This document shows, piece by piece, positions 15,855 to 24,264 of a stretch of DNA of 64,000 nt; the first letter of the stretch is position 1, and each line of letters starts with the position of its first letter. The notes under the pieces were generated by a model. That model saw nothing but the letters and a program-made list of their open reading frames with translations, ran no database searches and was not told the DNA's origin. The DNA comes from Nitriliruptoraceae bacterium (GTDB lineage Bacteria > Actinomycetota > Nitriliruptoria > Nitriliruptorales > Nitriliruptoraceae). The position numbers and the translations under genes are program-made. The stretch is from contig PXDB01000040.1 of NCBI GenBank assembly GCA_003565155.1, positions 62,001-126,000 on the forward strand, given 5' to 3'.

Positions 15855-15860
15855 TACGGT
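15855..15860 (+). promoter_or_regulatory. Putative leaderless promoter -10 (TACGGT)
   Basis: TACGGT ends 6 nt before the ATG of the PAC2 gene at 15867, which has no ribosome binding site. Transcription would start at or next to the ATG. No clear -35 is seen. Confidence 0.4.
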
Positions 15861-15866
15861 GCACCC

Positions 15867-16778
15867 ATGGAACTCCTCCAACTCGACATGCCCCTCGACG
15901 TCGTCGGTCACGACCCCGTGCTGGTCGTGGCCTTCGATGGGTGGACCGACGCCGGTGAAGGCGGGACCGCCGCCGCCGACGCGCTCCGGGATGCCTTCCC
16001 GCCCGCCAGGTTGGGTGCGTTCCCCTCGGACGCGCTCTACGACTACCGCGATCGCCGCCCCGCCCTGGACATCGATCAGGGCATGCTCGGCAGCCCGGAC
16101 TGGCCCGAGGTCGTGGTCGAGCTGCTCACCCCGCCCTCCGGACCTCCGCTGCTGCTGGTCGGCGGGCCGGAACCGGACCTCGCGTGGCGCACCCTCGCAG
16201 CGGACCTGGCCGAGCTTGCCGCCGGCGCGGGGGCGACGCGCTACGTCGGCCTCGGGGCGGTCCCGGGGCCGATCCCCCACACCCGGCCCGTGCACCTGAT
16301 CGCCACGTCCTCTGACCCCGATCTGCTGGAGCGGCTCGGACGGCCCCACGAGCAGGTGATCGTGCCGGCCTCCTGCCAGGTCGCCCTCGAGGCGGAGCTG
16401 CGGGACGCCGGGCTGCAGACCCTCGGGCTGTGGGTGCGGATCCCCCACTACGTCGCCGGTGAGTACCCGGAGGCATCACGGGCACTCCTCGAGCAGCTGT
16501 CCAGCCACCTCGGCACGCCCGTCGACCTGAGCGAGTTCGACGCCGACGTGGCGGAGAACCGGGCCCGGCTCGACGTCGCCGCCCAGGGCTCCGATGAGGT
16601 CAAGGAGCACGTCGCCCAGCTCGAACGCCTCTACGATGCGGAGGTCGAGGCAGAGCGGCTGGCCACCGGACCGGACCGTGCCCCTGATGGCTTCGGTTCG
16701 CTGTCGGAGGAGCAGCTGCCCCCGGCTGACGACCTGGCGGCGGAGATCGAACGGTTCCTGCAGGGCCGGAAGGAGTAG
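15867..16778 (+). CDS. PAC2 family protein
   Basis: 303 residues. The start MELLQLDMPLDVVGHDPVLV with VVAFDGWTDAGEGGTAAADA, then ALYDYRDRRPALDIDQGML, GPPLLLVGGPEPDLAWRTLA, PHTRPVHLIATS and PHYVAGEYPEASRALLEQL are the signature blocks of actinobacterial PAC2 (proteasome assembly chaperone-like) proteins. A charged C-terminal helix follows. The bacterial members have no established function; a link to the proteasome genes at 57-60 kb is not shown by location. No ribosome binding site; see the -10 just upstream. Confidence 0.88.
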   Translation: MELLQLDMPLDVVGHDPVLVVAFDGWTDAGEGGTAAADALRDAFPPARLGAFPSDALYDYRDRRPALDIDQGMLGSPDWPEVVVELLTPPSGPPLLLVGGPEPDLAWRTLAADLAELAAGAGATRYVGLGAVPGPIPHTRPVHLIATSSDPDLLERLGRPHEQVIVPASCQVALEAELRDAGLQTLGLWVRIPHYVAGEYPEASRALLEQLSSHLGTPVDLSEFDADVAENRARLDVAAQGSDEVKEHVAQLERLYDAEVEAERLATGPDRAPDGFGSLSEEQLPPADDLAAEIERFLQGRKE

Positions 16779-16784
16779 GCGTCG

Positions 16785-17093
16785 ATGGAGGTCGGGCTGA
16801 CCGCAGAGGCCGCCGAGTTGATCCGCCGCAAGGGCGGGACCGTGGCCATCGACCACATCGCTGCGGTCGGGTGCGGGAAGCAACCCGAGGTGGCCATCGA
16901 CACCTACCTCAAGGGCAAGGACGTGCGCCGCTACCTGGTCGCCGAGCGGGACGGGGTCCGGATCCTGATCTCCCCCGCCATGGCCACGGCCGCACCGAGG
17001 TTGCAGGTGACCACCAAGGGCGTCGGGTTCCTCCGGCGGCTACGGATCAGCGCCGTGCTCGACCACCAGCACGGGCCCGCCTGCTCGCGCTGA
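16785..17093 (+). CDS. Conserved small protein with GCGK motif
   Basis: 102 residues, 6 nt after the PAC2 gene and so probably co-transcribed. It begins LTAEAAELIRRKGGTVAIDH, then AAVGCGKQPEVAIDTYLKGK and ILISPAMATAAPRLQV. The order (helix, GG turn, strand, single Cys) recalls small HesB-like proteins, and some relatives I recall have a Cys or selenocysteine at this place. I cannot assign a function; the single Cys29 is the only likely reactive residue. Confidence 0.65.
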   Translation: MEVGLTAEAAELIRRKGGTVAIDHIAAVGCGKQPEVAIDTYLKGKDVRRYLVAERDGVRILISPAMATAAPRLQVTTKGVGFLRRLRISAVLDHQHGPACSR

Positions 17094-17154
17094 GCGCGAC
17101 CGGTCGCCGATCGGGCGCGCTGTGGCGGGTCCGGTGCCCGATCAGCCACCTCCG

Positions 17155-18717
17155 CTACAGGCGGAACTCGGGGTCGACCTGCGGGGCAGCGACGTCCATC
17201 TGGGCCTTCTGCAGCCGGCCGGACAGGTCCCAGTTCATGGACTGCCACGTGGTGACCTGGTCCAGTACCCACACCCCGGACTGCCGTGCGCCGGTCCCCG
17301 AGCGGCCGTTGCCGCCGAAGGGCAGGTGCGCCTCCGCTCCGGAGGTCGAGTTGTTGATGCTGACCATCCCGGCGGAGACCGCCTCCCGGAAGGCGAAGGC
17401 GTGCTCCGCCCGGGTGGTGTACATCGCCGCCGACAGCCCGTAACCGTGGTCGTTGGCCAGCGCCATCGCCTCCTCGAAGGTCTCGAAGGTGGCGACCGGG
17501 GCGATCGGCCCGAAGGTCTCCTCCCGGTAGAGCAGGTCATCGGGCGTCACGCCGTCCACGATGACCGGGTGTTGGAACAGCCCGGCATCCGGATCGCCGA
17601 GGAACCCCTGGCGTGGCGCGTCGGAGGTGATGCGCCCCACCGCGCTCGAGCCGGACACGCGGTGGTGGGGCGCGATGTGCTCCAGCCAGGCCGTGAACCG
17701 CTCGTCGAAGCGCGCGTTGATCATCGGGCCGTACAGCACCTCAGCGAAGGGGTCGCCGATCACCGCCTGTTCCACCGCGGCGGTGAAGCGCTCGAGGAAG
17801 GCCTCGTGGACCGAGGCGTGGACGGCCGCGACCCCGAGCGAGGTGCACCGCTGCCCGGCGGTCCCGAACGCCGAGAACAGCGCCCCCTCCACGGCGAGGT
17901 CGAGCGGGGCGTCCTCCAGCACCACCAGGGGGTTCTTGCCACCGAGCTCCAGGATCGGCGATACCAGGTGTTCGCCGCACAACGCGCCGATCCGTCGACC
18001 CACCTCCGAGGATCCCGTGAAGCCGACCTTGTCCACGTCACCGTCGACCAGCGCACGTGACAGACCCTCGAAGGTCGCCGGTCCGTCCGCGAGGACCAGT
18101 TGCAGCGCTGACGGTGGGATGCCCGCCGCCAGGATGCACCGCACGAAGGCCGTGGCGGTCTGCGGCGCGTACTCGGCCGGCTTCCACACCACCGTGTTGC
18201 CGGCGAGCAGGGCCGGTACCAGGTACCAGGAGGGCACCGCGACGGGGAAGTTGCCTGCCGTGATGACCGCCATCGTCCCCACCGGCTTGCGGTAGGTGAA
18301 CAGCTGCTTGGCGGGCATCTCGCTCGGCACCGTCATCCCGTACAGCCGTCGGCCCTCGGAGGCGAAGAAGATGCAGGTGTCGATCGCCTCCTGCACCTCA
18401 CCGAGCGCTTCGGCGTAGGGCTTGCCGATCTCCCGGGTGACGATGCCGGCCAACGCGTCCTTGTTCTCCTCCAGTACCCGTGCCAGGCCGTGGATCGCGA
18501 CACCGCGGACCGGAGCCGGGGTCGCCGCCCACTCGCCTTGGGCGGCATGCGCACGGCGGCACGCGGTTGCGAAGGTGTCCGCGTCGCCGAGGTGGACCCG
18601 GGCCACCTCGACGTCGAGGTGGGCGGGATCGACCAGGACGCGCGCCTCGCCGGCTGCGCTGACGGGTTCACCGTCGAGCAGCGAGGTCAGGACGGGGACG
18701 GTGTCGGTGGTGGTCAT
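17155..18717 (-). CDS. NAD(P)-dependent aldehyde dehydrogenase
   Basis: 520 residues. The ATG at 18717 has TGGAGC upstream. ALDH superfamily motifs are intact: N156 in ITAGNFPVAVPSW, VVWKPAEYAPQTA, the cofactor loop FTGSSEVGRRIG, the general base E257 in LELGGKNP, the nucleophile C291 in GTAGQRCTS, and EETFGPIAPV. It oxidises an aldehyde to an acid; the C-terminal SGAEAHLPFGGNGRSGTGAR with WQSMNWDLSGRLQKAQMD resembles the AMA-dehydrogenase/piperideine-6-carboxylate type found in actinobacteria, but the substrate is uncertain. The gene stands alone. Confidence 0.93.
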   Translation of the reverse strand: MTTTDTVPVLTSLLDGEPVSAAGEARVLVDPAHLDVEVARVHLGDADTFATACRRAHAAQGEWAATPAPVRGVAIHGLARVLEENKDALAGIVTREIGKPYAEALGEVQEAIDTCIFFASEGRRLYGMTVPSEMPAKQLFTYRKPVGTMAVITAGNFPVAVPSWYLVPALLAGNTVVWKPAEYAPQTATAFVRCILAAGIPPSALQLVLADGPATFEGLSRALVDGDVDKVGFTGSSEVGRRIGALCGEHLVSPILELGGKNPLVVLEDAPLDLAVEGALFSAFGTAGQRCTSLGVAAVHASVHEAFLERFTAAVEQAVIGDPFAEVLYGPMINARFDERFTAWLEHIAPHHRVSGSSAVGRITSDAPRQGFLGDPDAGLFQHPVIVDGVTPDDLLYREETFGPIAPVATFETFEEAMALANDHGYGLSAAMYTTRAEHAFAFREAVSAGMVSINNSTSGAEAHLPFGGNGRSGTGARQSGVWVLDQVTTWQSMNWDLSGRLQKAQMDVAAPQVDPEFRL

Positions 18718-19017
18718 GGCGGGCTCCAGTCGGTCGCGTGGGCGTCGCGTGGGCGTCGCGTGGGTGCTCCATGGCGGGCGCGCTCTCGACCGGCGACCCC
18801 GGCTCCATCGACGTCCTCCTCGCCGTCCCGGGCACGCTAGGGGGCACGGTCGGGGACGTGCCGGGTGTCCGCGCGGACGACCGATAGGCGCACGGCGCCG
18901 GCGCCACCGGCCACTAACCTGCGCCGCCCCGGCGCCGGGGCGGCGCAGGCCCGTCACGACCCGGTTCCGCCCGACCGCCCCTGCCGTCTTCGGCCCGTCA
19001 CCGATCGGAACGCCACC
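18718..19017. promoter_or_regulatory. Divergent region with a 32-bp perfect palindrome before adoK
   Basis: 300 bases between the divergent aldehyde dehydrogenase and adoK. A perfect palindrome covers 18918-18949 (two 16-bp arms, centre GGCGCC). Its first bases overlap TAACCT (18915-18920), a -10-like hexamer for adoK, so the palindrome would cover the transcription start and also form a strong hairpin in the first bases of the mRNA, about 70-95 nt before the GTG. A separate 11-bp tandem repeat (GCGTGGGCGTC twice, then a variant) lies at 18736-18768 near the dehydrogenase start. Confidence 0.5.
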
Positions 19018-19998
19018 GTGCGTATCGCCGTCACCGGCTCCATCGCGACCGACTACCTCATGACCTTCCCGGGACGGTTCGCCGAGCAGCTGGTGGCCGA
19101 CCAGCTCGACCGGGTGTCCTTGAGCTTCCTCGTGGACGAGCTGGAGGTCCGCCGCGGTGGGGTGGCCGCCAACATCGCCTTCGGTCTGGCGCAGCTCGGC
19201 CTCAACCCGCTGTTGGTCGGCGCCGTCGGGCAGGACTTCGACAGCGATTACCGGGCGTGGCTGCGCCGGCACGGTGTCGACACCTCCGGGGTACATGTCT
19301 CCGAGCTGCGCCACACCGCCCGCTTCCTGTGCACGACCGATCTGGACCAGGCCCAGATGGCCAGCTTCTACACCGGCGCGATGGAGGAGGCCCGCTTCAT
19401 CGAGCTGGCGCCGTTGGCGGAGCGCCACGGCAACCTCGATCTGGTGGTGATCTCCCCCAACGACCCGGAGGCGATGCTGCGTCACACCACGGAGTGCCGC
19501 CAACTCGGCATGCCGTTCATGGCCGATCCCGGCCAGCAGCTGGCCCGCATGGAGGGGCCGCAGGTCCGCAAGCTGGTCGACCAGGCGACGTACCTGATCA
19601 CCAACGGCTACGAGAAGGCGCTGCTGGAGTCGAAGACCGGCTGGTCGCACGACGAGGTCCTCGCACGGGTCGGGACCCGGATCACCACCCTCGGACCGGA
19701 GGGCTGCATCATCGAGGATGACGGCGGGACCCGGATCGAGGTGCCGGCCGCCCCGGAGCAGCGCCGTGAGGACCCTACGGGGGTCGGGGATGCCTTCCGT
19801 GCCGGGTTCCTCGCCGGGTTGGCATGGCGGCTGCCGCTGCAACGGTGCGCCGAGCTCGGATCCCTGGTGGCCACCTACGTCCTGGAACACATCGGCACGC
19901 AGGAGTACGCGCTCGAGCGCGACGAGGTGCTCGAGCGCCTCGGCACCGTGTTCGGGTCGGCCGCGGCCGACGAGGTGGCGGTGCACCTCCCGGACTGA
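19018..19998 (+). CDS. adoK: Adenosine kinase (PfkB family)
   Basis: 326 residues, GTG start at 19018; this gives the standard N-terminus RIAVTGSIATDYLMTFPGRF. The sequence closely follows mycobacterial AdoK: QLDRVSLSFLVDELEVRRGG, HTARFLCTTDLDQAQMASFY, NDPEAMLRHTTECRQLGMPF, the anion hole and base DPTGVGDAFRAGF (D258), and AELGSLVATYVLEHIGTQEY. It phosphorylates adenosine to AMP with ATP, recycling adenosine made by AhcY (encoded at 30.3 kb) or imported. The promoter region carries a 32-bp palindrome. Confidence 0.92.
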   Translation: MRIAVTGSIATDYLMTFPGRFAEQLVADQLDRVSLSFLVDELEVRRGGVAANIAFGLAQLGLNPLLVGAVGQDFDSDYRAWLRRHGVDTSGVHVSELRHTARFLCTTDLDQAQMASFYTGAMEEARFIELAPLAERHGNLDLVVISPNDPEAMLRHTTECRQLGMPFMADPGQQLARMEGPQVRKLVDQATYLITNGYEKALLESKTGWSHDEVLARVGTRITTLGPEGCIIEDDGGTRIEVPAAPEQRREDPTGVGDAFRAGFLAGLAWRLPLQRCAELGSLVATYVLEHIGTQEYALERDEVLERLGTVFGSAAADEVAVHLPD

Positions 19999-20104
19999 TG
20001 GTGGCAGGAGCGCTCCAGCGCGATCCGGTGGACACACGCCCGTCTGCGGTGCGGCATCCGCGGCTGGTTGACCTGGCCTGGTGGCAGGTTCCGTGGTTGG
20101 CAAC

Positions 20105-20121
20105 GTCGCCGCGGTGGCGAC
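20105..20121. terminator. Short hairpin between convergent adoK and serC
   Basis: GTCGCC pairs with GGCGAC around a 5-nt loop and abuts the serC stop codon at 20122. It could end transcription from serC, and from adoK on the other strand. Short stem and no T-tract, so moderate support. Confidence 0.4.
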
Positions 20122-21243
20122 TCAGCCGTGCAGGTGCTCCACGATGTGGTCCACGCAGGCGGTGTAGGCCTCCACATCGGCGGCGGTCATGGCCGGGAAC
20201 ATGCCCACCCGGAGCTGGTTGCGTCCGAGCTTGCGGTAGGGCTCGGTGTCGAGGATGCCGTTGGCGCGGAGCACGGAGGTGACCTGCTCACCCGACACGG
20301 CATCGTCGAGATCGACCGTGCCAACCACCAGGGAGCGTGCCTGCGGGTCGGCCACGAAGGGCGACGCCCAGGGGCGCTGCTCCGCCCAGCCGTAGAGGTG
20401 GTCCGCCTTCGCCCGTTGTGCGGCCACGACCCCGTCGAGGTCGCCGAAGGTCGACAGCATCCACTCGACCTGCTCCGCCGCGAGGAACACCGTGGACACC
20501 GACGGGGTGTTGTAGGTCTGGTGCTTGCGGCTGTTGTCCAGCGCGGTTGCCAGGTCGAGGAAGGTGGGGATGTAGCGGCCCGAGGCGCCGATGGCACCGA
20601 TCCGGTCCACGGCTGCCGGGGAGAGCAGTGCCATGGTCAGCCCCCCCTCGGCGGCGAAGCCCTTCTGGAGGCTGAAGTAGTAGACATCGGTGCTCGCGAT
20701 GTCGACCGGGAGCCCGCCCGCACCCGAGGTGGCGTCGACCAGCACCAGGGCGTCGTCGACACGCTCGGGCTGCTGCATGACCCCCGTGGAGGTCTCGTTA
20801 TGGGTGAAGGCCTGCACGTCGCAGCCCGGCGCGGGGCTGGCCGCCGGCCGGGTGCCCGGCTCGGCGGTGACCACATCAGGTTCCTCCAGCCACGGTGCGG
20901 CGGCGGTGGCGGCGGCGAACTTGCCGCTGAACTCCCCGAAGGCGTAGTGCCGGGCGCGCTGGTCCACGAGCGCGAAGGCCGCTGACTCCCAGAAGGCCGT
21001 GGCTCCGCCGACGGTGACCAGGACCTCGTACGCCTCCGGCAGCCCGAACAGTGTCGCGATGCCCTCCTGCAGGCGCTGCACCTCGGCACGGACCCGGGGT
21101 TGGCGGTGGGAGGTGCCGAGCAGTTCGTCCGCAACCTCGGCGAGGCGTTGCACGGCTTCGGGCCGGACCTTGCTGGGCCCGCAACCGAAGCGGCCATCGG
21201 CGGGTCGAAGGTCTGCGGGGATGTGGAGCGGGGCGGTGGACAC
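20122..21243 (-). CDS. serC: Phosphoserine aminotransferase
   Basis: 373 residues. The GTG at 21243 has CGAGG 6 nt upstream and gives the expected start; the frame is open further upstream but without homology. It matches the actinobacterial SerC group: LRPADGRFGCGPSKVRPEAV, LGTSHRQPRVRAEVQRLQEG, VTVGGATAFWESAAFALVD, the PLP-binding FSLQKGFAAEGG (Lys194), and KHQTYNTPSVSTVFLAAEQV. It converts 3-phosphohydroxypyruvate and glutamate to phosphoserine in serine biosynthesis. Convergent with adoK and divergent from aspC. Confidence 0.93.
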   Translation of the reverse strand: MSTAPLHIPADLRPADGRFGCGPSKVRPEAVQRLAEVADELLGTSHRQPRVRAEVQRLQEGIATLFGLPEAYEVLVTVGGATAFWESAAFALVDQRARHYAFGEFSGKFAAATAAAPWLEEPDVVTAEPGTRPAASPAPGCDVQAFTHNETSTGVMQQPERVDDALVLVDATSGAGGLPVDIASTDVYYFSLQKGFAAEGGLTMALLSPAAVDRIGAIGASGRYIPTFLDLATALDNSRKHQTYNTPSVSTVFLAAEQVEWMLSTFGDLDGVVAAQRAKADHLYGWAEQRPWASPFVADPQARSLVVGTVDLDDAVSGEQVTSVLRANGILDTEPYRKLGRNQLRVGMFPAMTAADVEAYTACVDHIVEHLHG

Positions 21244-21457
21244 GATGGACCTCGAGGTGGCTCGCAGATGGCGGTCGGCCGAGCGCGGAGGCGCCGGTGG
21301 CCTGGGGGCGGGCGGGTTCGATGGTGCGCACCGCCTAGTGAACACCTCGGCCCCGCCCCCTGCGAGCCGGGCCCAGTGCACCGCCGGAGGGGGCCACAGG
21401 ACCCGGACCCGGCGCAAGGTCCCGGGAGTAGGCTGACCGGGGCCACGATGACAGGCT

Positions 21458-22690
21458 GTGGCCGCACCCGCCGTACCCGACGAGACAAGCGAGCGAACCG
21501 TGTCTCTGGCCCGTCGCATCCGCGAGATGGAAGCCTCTCCCACCATGGCGGTGGACGCCAAAGCCAAGGCGTTGAAGGCAGCCGGTGAGCCGGTGATCGG
21601 CTTCGGTGCCGGGGAGCCCGACTTCCCCACCCCCGATCACATCGTCGAGGCGGCCCGTGCGGCCGCCTACGAGCCGGCCGCGCACCGCTACTCCCCCGCG
21701 GGTGGCCAACCCGCGCTGCGCCAGGCGGTGGCGACCGCCACCTCGGCGTCCTCCGGGCAGACCTACGAGGCCGCCAACGTGGTGATCACCAACGGCGGGA
21801 AGCACGCGCTGTACAACATCTTCATGGCCCTGCTCGACGACGGCGACGAGGTGCTGGTCCCCGCCCCCTACTGGGTGTCGTTCCCGGAACAGATCAAGCT
21901 CGCCGGCGGGGTCCCGGTGGCGGTGGCCACCACCAAGGACACCGGTTTCCAGGCGACGGTGGCGCAGTTGGAGGCCGCCCGCACGGAGCGGACCACGGCG
22001 CTGGTGTTCGTCTCGCCCTCCAACCCCACGGGTGCGGTCTACGACGCCGAGGCCACCGCCGCCATCGGGCAGTGGGCCGCGGACAACGGGATCTGGGTCG
22101 TCACCGACGAGATCTACCAGCGGCTGGTCTACGGCGACGCGCGCTTCGTCTCCCTGCCGCAGGTCGCACCCGCCGCCGCCGAACGCACCATCATCACCAG
22201 CGGTGTCGCCAAGACCTACGCGATGACGGGCTGGCGGGTCGGCTGGGCCGTGGCACCGGGCGAGATCGCCGCCGGGATGGGCAAGCTGCAGAGCCAGGTC
22301 ACCTCCAACGTGTGCAACGTCGCCCAGGCCGCGGCGCTGGAGGCGTTGACCGGTCCCCAGGACGCGGTGGAGGCGATGCGCCAGGCCTTCGATCGGCGCC
22401 GCCAGGTCGCCGTGGACGCGCTGTCCGCGATCCCCGGGGTGTCGGTGGTGGAGCCGATGGGTGCCTTCTACGTCTTCCCCTCCTTCGAGGAGGTACTCGG
22501 TGCCGAGGTGGCGGGTCGCCGGGTGGAGAACACCCTGGACCTCGCCGAGGTGCTGCTCGAGGAGGCGAAGGTGGCCGTGGTGCCGGGCGAGGCCTTCGGC
22601 GCGCCCGGCTACGCCCGGCTGTCCTACGCCCTCGGGGACGACGACCTGGCCGAGGGCATCGGCAGGATCGCGGCGCTGCTCGCCGGCTGA
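21458..22690 (+). CDS. aspC: Aspartate aminotransferase, class I
   Basis: 410 residues from GTG 21458; a GTG at 21500 ([20 protein letters not shown]) gives the more usual family N-terminus and is an equally possible start, since neither has a strong ribosome binding site. TAGGCT at 21429-21434 is a likely -10. Fold-type I motifs: [28 protein letters not shown]189 in [11 protein letters not shown]217 and Y220 in VTDEIYQ, PLP Lys252 in [17 protein letters not shown]. It makes aspartate from oxaloacetate and glutamate. Confidence 0.92.
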   Translation: MAAPAVPDETSERTVSLARRIREMEASPTMAVDAKAKALKAAGEPVIGFGAGEPDFPTPDHIVEAARAAAYEPAAHRYSPAGGQPALRQAVATATSASSGQTYEAANVVITNGGKHALYNIFMALLDDGDEVLVPAPYWVSFPEQIKLAGGVPVAVATTKDTGFQATVAQLEAARTERTTALVFVSPSNPTGAVYDAEATAAIGQWAADNGIWVVTDEIYQRLVYGDARFVSLPQVAPAAAERTIITSGVAKTYAMTGWRVGWAVAPGEIAAGMGKLQSQVTSNVCNVAQAAALEALTGPQDAVEAMRQAFDRRRQVAVDALSAIPGVSVVEPMGAFYVFPSFEEVLGAEVAGRRVENTLDLAEVLLEEAKVAVVPGEAFGAPGYARLSYALGDDDLAEGIGRIAALLAG

Positions 22691-22790
22691 GCACCGCCGG
22701 TCCAGCCCCTCCCCCGGTGGCGCGGCAGCCGCCCGGCCTCCTGACGGACCCCGGACCATCGGTGTGCCAGGCATCGGCGCCGCCGGCCGC

Positions 22791-22895
22791 GCCGCAAGCT
22801 GTGGGAGGCAACAGCTTCCGGCGCACCGCGATCAGCAACGGCCGTTACGCCGGCCGATCCGTGCCGGAAGTTGTGGGCCCGCACAACTTCCGGCG
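22791..22895. repeat. Two related 33-nt stem-loop elements
   Basis: Copies at 22791-22823 and 22863-22895, 72 nt apart. Copy 1 folds as a 12-pair stem with one C/C mismatch and an 8-nt loop; copy 2 as a perfect 13-bp stem (GCCGGAAGTTGTG with CACAACTTCCGGC) and a 6-nt loop. Between copies AAGCTGT/ACAGCTT becomes AAGTTGT/ACAACTT, a paired change that keeps base pairing. They lie between convergent aspC and the BMP permease. Confidence 0.65.
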
Positions 22896-22953
22896 GCCTG
22901 TCGGCCACAGCGGCGGGCACGGCATGCCAGGGCGGCCTGTCGGCCACAGCGGC
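22892..22953. repeat. Duplicated 23-mer in the aspC / BMP permease gap
   Basis: An identical 23-nt sequence occurs at 22892-22914 and 22931-22953 (39 nt apart); it contains GGCCTGTCGGCCACAG, which can fold as GGCC/GGCC or CTGT/ACAG. With the two stem-loops it fills most of the 317-base gap 22691-23007, which has no gene. REP-like or termination elements are the likely meaning. Confidence 0.6.
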
Positions 22954-23007
22954 CGGCGCGGCGCCGGGGCCCGGGGTGGCGCCGGGGTCGGTGCGCGGCC
23001 CGCCGGG

Positions 23008-24264
23008 TCACTCCTTGGTGTAGGGCTTGCCGTTGGCTGCCGGTGGGCGCAGCCGGCCCATCAGCCCCGCCACCACCAGGATCGTCACGAGGAAGGGCGC
23101 GGTGAGCAGCAGGTCGGAGGGCACCGGTACCCGCAGGAGCTGCAGCGAGGTGGCGATCTGATCGGCGAAACCGAAGATCAGCGCTGCCCCGAAAGCGCCC
23201 ACCGGGCTGTAGCGACCCACCAGCATCGCCGCCAGGGCGATGAACCCCCGTCCACCGGTCATCTCCCGGGAGAACTGCCCGACCGCGTCCAGGGTCCACC
23301 AGGCCCCGCCGATCCCGGCGAAGACCCCGCCGAGCAGCACCGCCTTGTACCGGGTCGCCAGCACGTTGATGCCGACGGTGTCCGCGGCCTTCGGGTGTTC
23401 ACCCACCGACCGCAGCCGGAGTCCCCACCGGGTCTGGAACAGCGCGTAGTGCAGGGTCGCAACGGCGATCAGCATCCCGAACACCATCACCGACTGGCGG
23501 AAGAACACCGGGCCGATCAGCGGGATCTCGCTGAGCACCGGCACGGCGATGGCGGTGAAACGGGTGGGTGAGTTCAGCTGTGGGTTGCCGGACAGCACCT
23601 GGGTGTTGAGGAAGGAGGTCACACCGGTGGCGAACACGATCAGGACCACGCCGACCACGATCTGGTCAGCCTTGAACTGGATGGTGAGCCCGGCCAGCAT
23701 GAAGGCGACCAGCACACCAGCGCCGATGCCACCGAACAGCCCGATCCACGGGTCGCTGGCCAGGGAGGACACCACCGCCGCGGTGAAGGCGCCGGCGAGG
23801 AACTGGCCCTCGATGGCGATGTTGATCACCCCGGCGCGTTCGCACACCACGCCGGCCAGCGCGCCCAGCGCGATGGGCGTGGCCCGTGCCAGGGAGCCGC
23901 GCAACAGCCCCACCACCGACAGCTGCCCCTCGGCGGCCGCCCAGGTCAGGAAGGCCAGGACGAACAGCAGCGCCACCACACCCACCAGCAGCACGGCCTT
24001 GGAGCCGAAGCCGGTGGTGAACTGCCGGTAGGCGATCACGGCGACGATCGCGGAGAGCACCAGCACCGCCGGCACCACGTCCACGACCAGGTTCGGGAGC
24101 TCGAACAGTTGGCCGCGGGCGTCGTTGAGCACGAAGGTGGCCTGCTCGCCACGTGCCGAGGTGGCGAACACCCCCAGCATCACCGCGAGCACGAGCAGGG
24201 AGAAGACGCCGAAGCGGCGCTCGCGGCGGCGCTGCGCGGCCGGGGCTGTCACGGTCTGGCTCAT
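23008..24264 (-). CDS. BMP-type ABC transporter permease 2 (nucleoside importer)
   Basis: 418 residues. The ATG at 24264 overlaps the previous stop as ATGA. About ten hydrophobic segments; family blocks of the BmpFG/NupPQ permeases are LARATPIALGALAGVVCERA, GVINIAIEGQFLAGAFTAA, LNTQVLSGNPQLNS, RSVGEHPKAADTVGINVL and GRGFIALAAMLVGRYSPVGA. It is the shorter of two permeases that form the channel of a purine nucleoside importer. Last gene of the four-gene operon. Confidence 0.92.
   Translation of the reverse strand: MSQTVTAPAAQRRRERRFGVFSLLVLAVMLGVFATSARGEQATFVLNDARGQLFELPNLVVDVVPAVLVLSAIVAVIAYRQFTTGFGSKAVLLVGVVALLFVLAFLTWAAAEGQLSVVGLLRGSLARATPIALGALAGVVCERAGVINIAIEGQFLAGAFTAAVVSSLASDPWIGLFGGIGAGVLVAFMLAGLTIQFKADQIVVGVVLIVFATGVTSFLNTQVLSGNPQLNSPTRFTAIAVPVLSEIPLIGPVFFRQSVMVFGMLIAVATLHYALFQTRWGLRLRSVGEHPKAADTVGINVLATRYKAVLLGGVFAGIGGAWWTLDAVGQFSREMTGGRGFIALAAMLVGRYSPVGAFGAALIFGFADQIATSLQLLRVPVPSDLLLTAPFLVTILVVAGLMGRLRPPAANGKPYTKE

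Noticed and set aside
18736-18768. Tandem 11-bp repeat near the aldehyde dehydrogenase start
   Set aside because: Only two exact units and a variant in a GC-rich stretch; recorded in the region entry but not taken as a separate signal.
18718-20103. Upstream extension of the aldehyde dehydrogenase frame to nearly 1000 residues
   Set aside because: The extra part is antisense to adoK and the ATG at 18717 has a ribosome binding site and the normal family start.
22072-23571. 499-residue plus-strand open frame across aspC and the BMP permease
   Set aside because: Frame-shifted shadow of aspC and antisense of the permease; crosses the repeat region.
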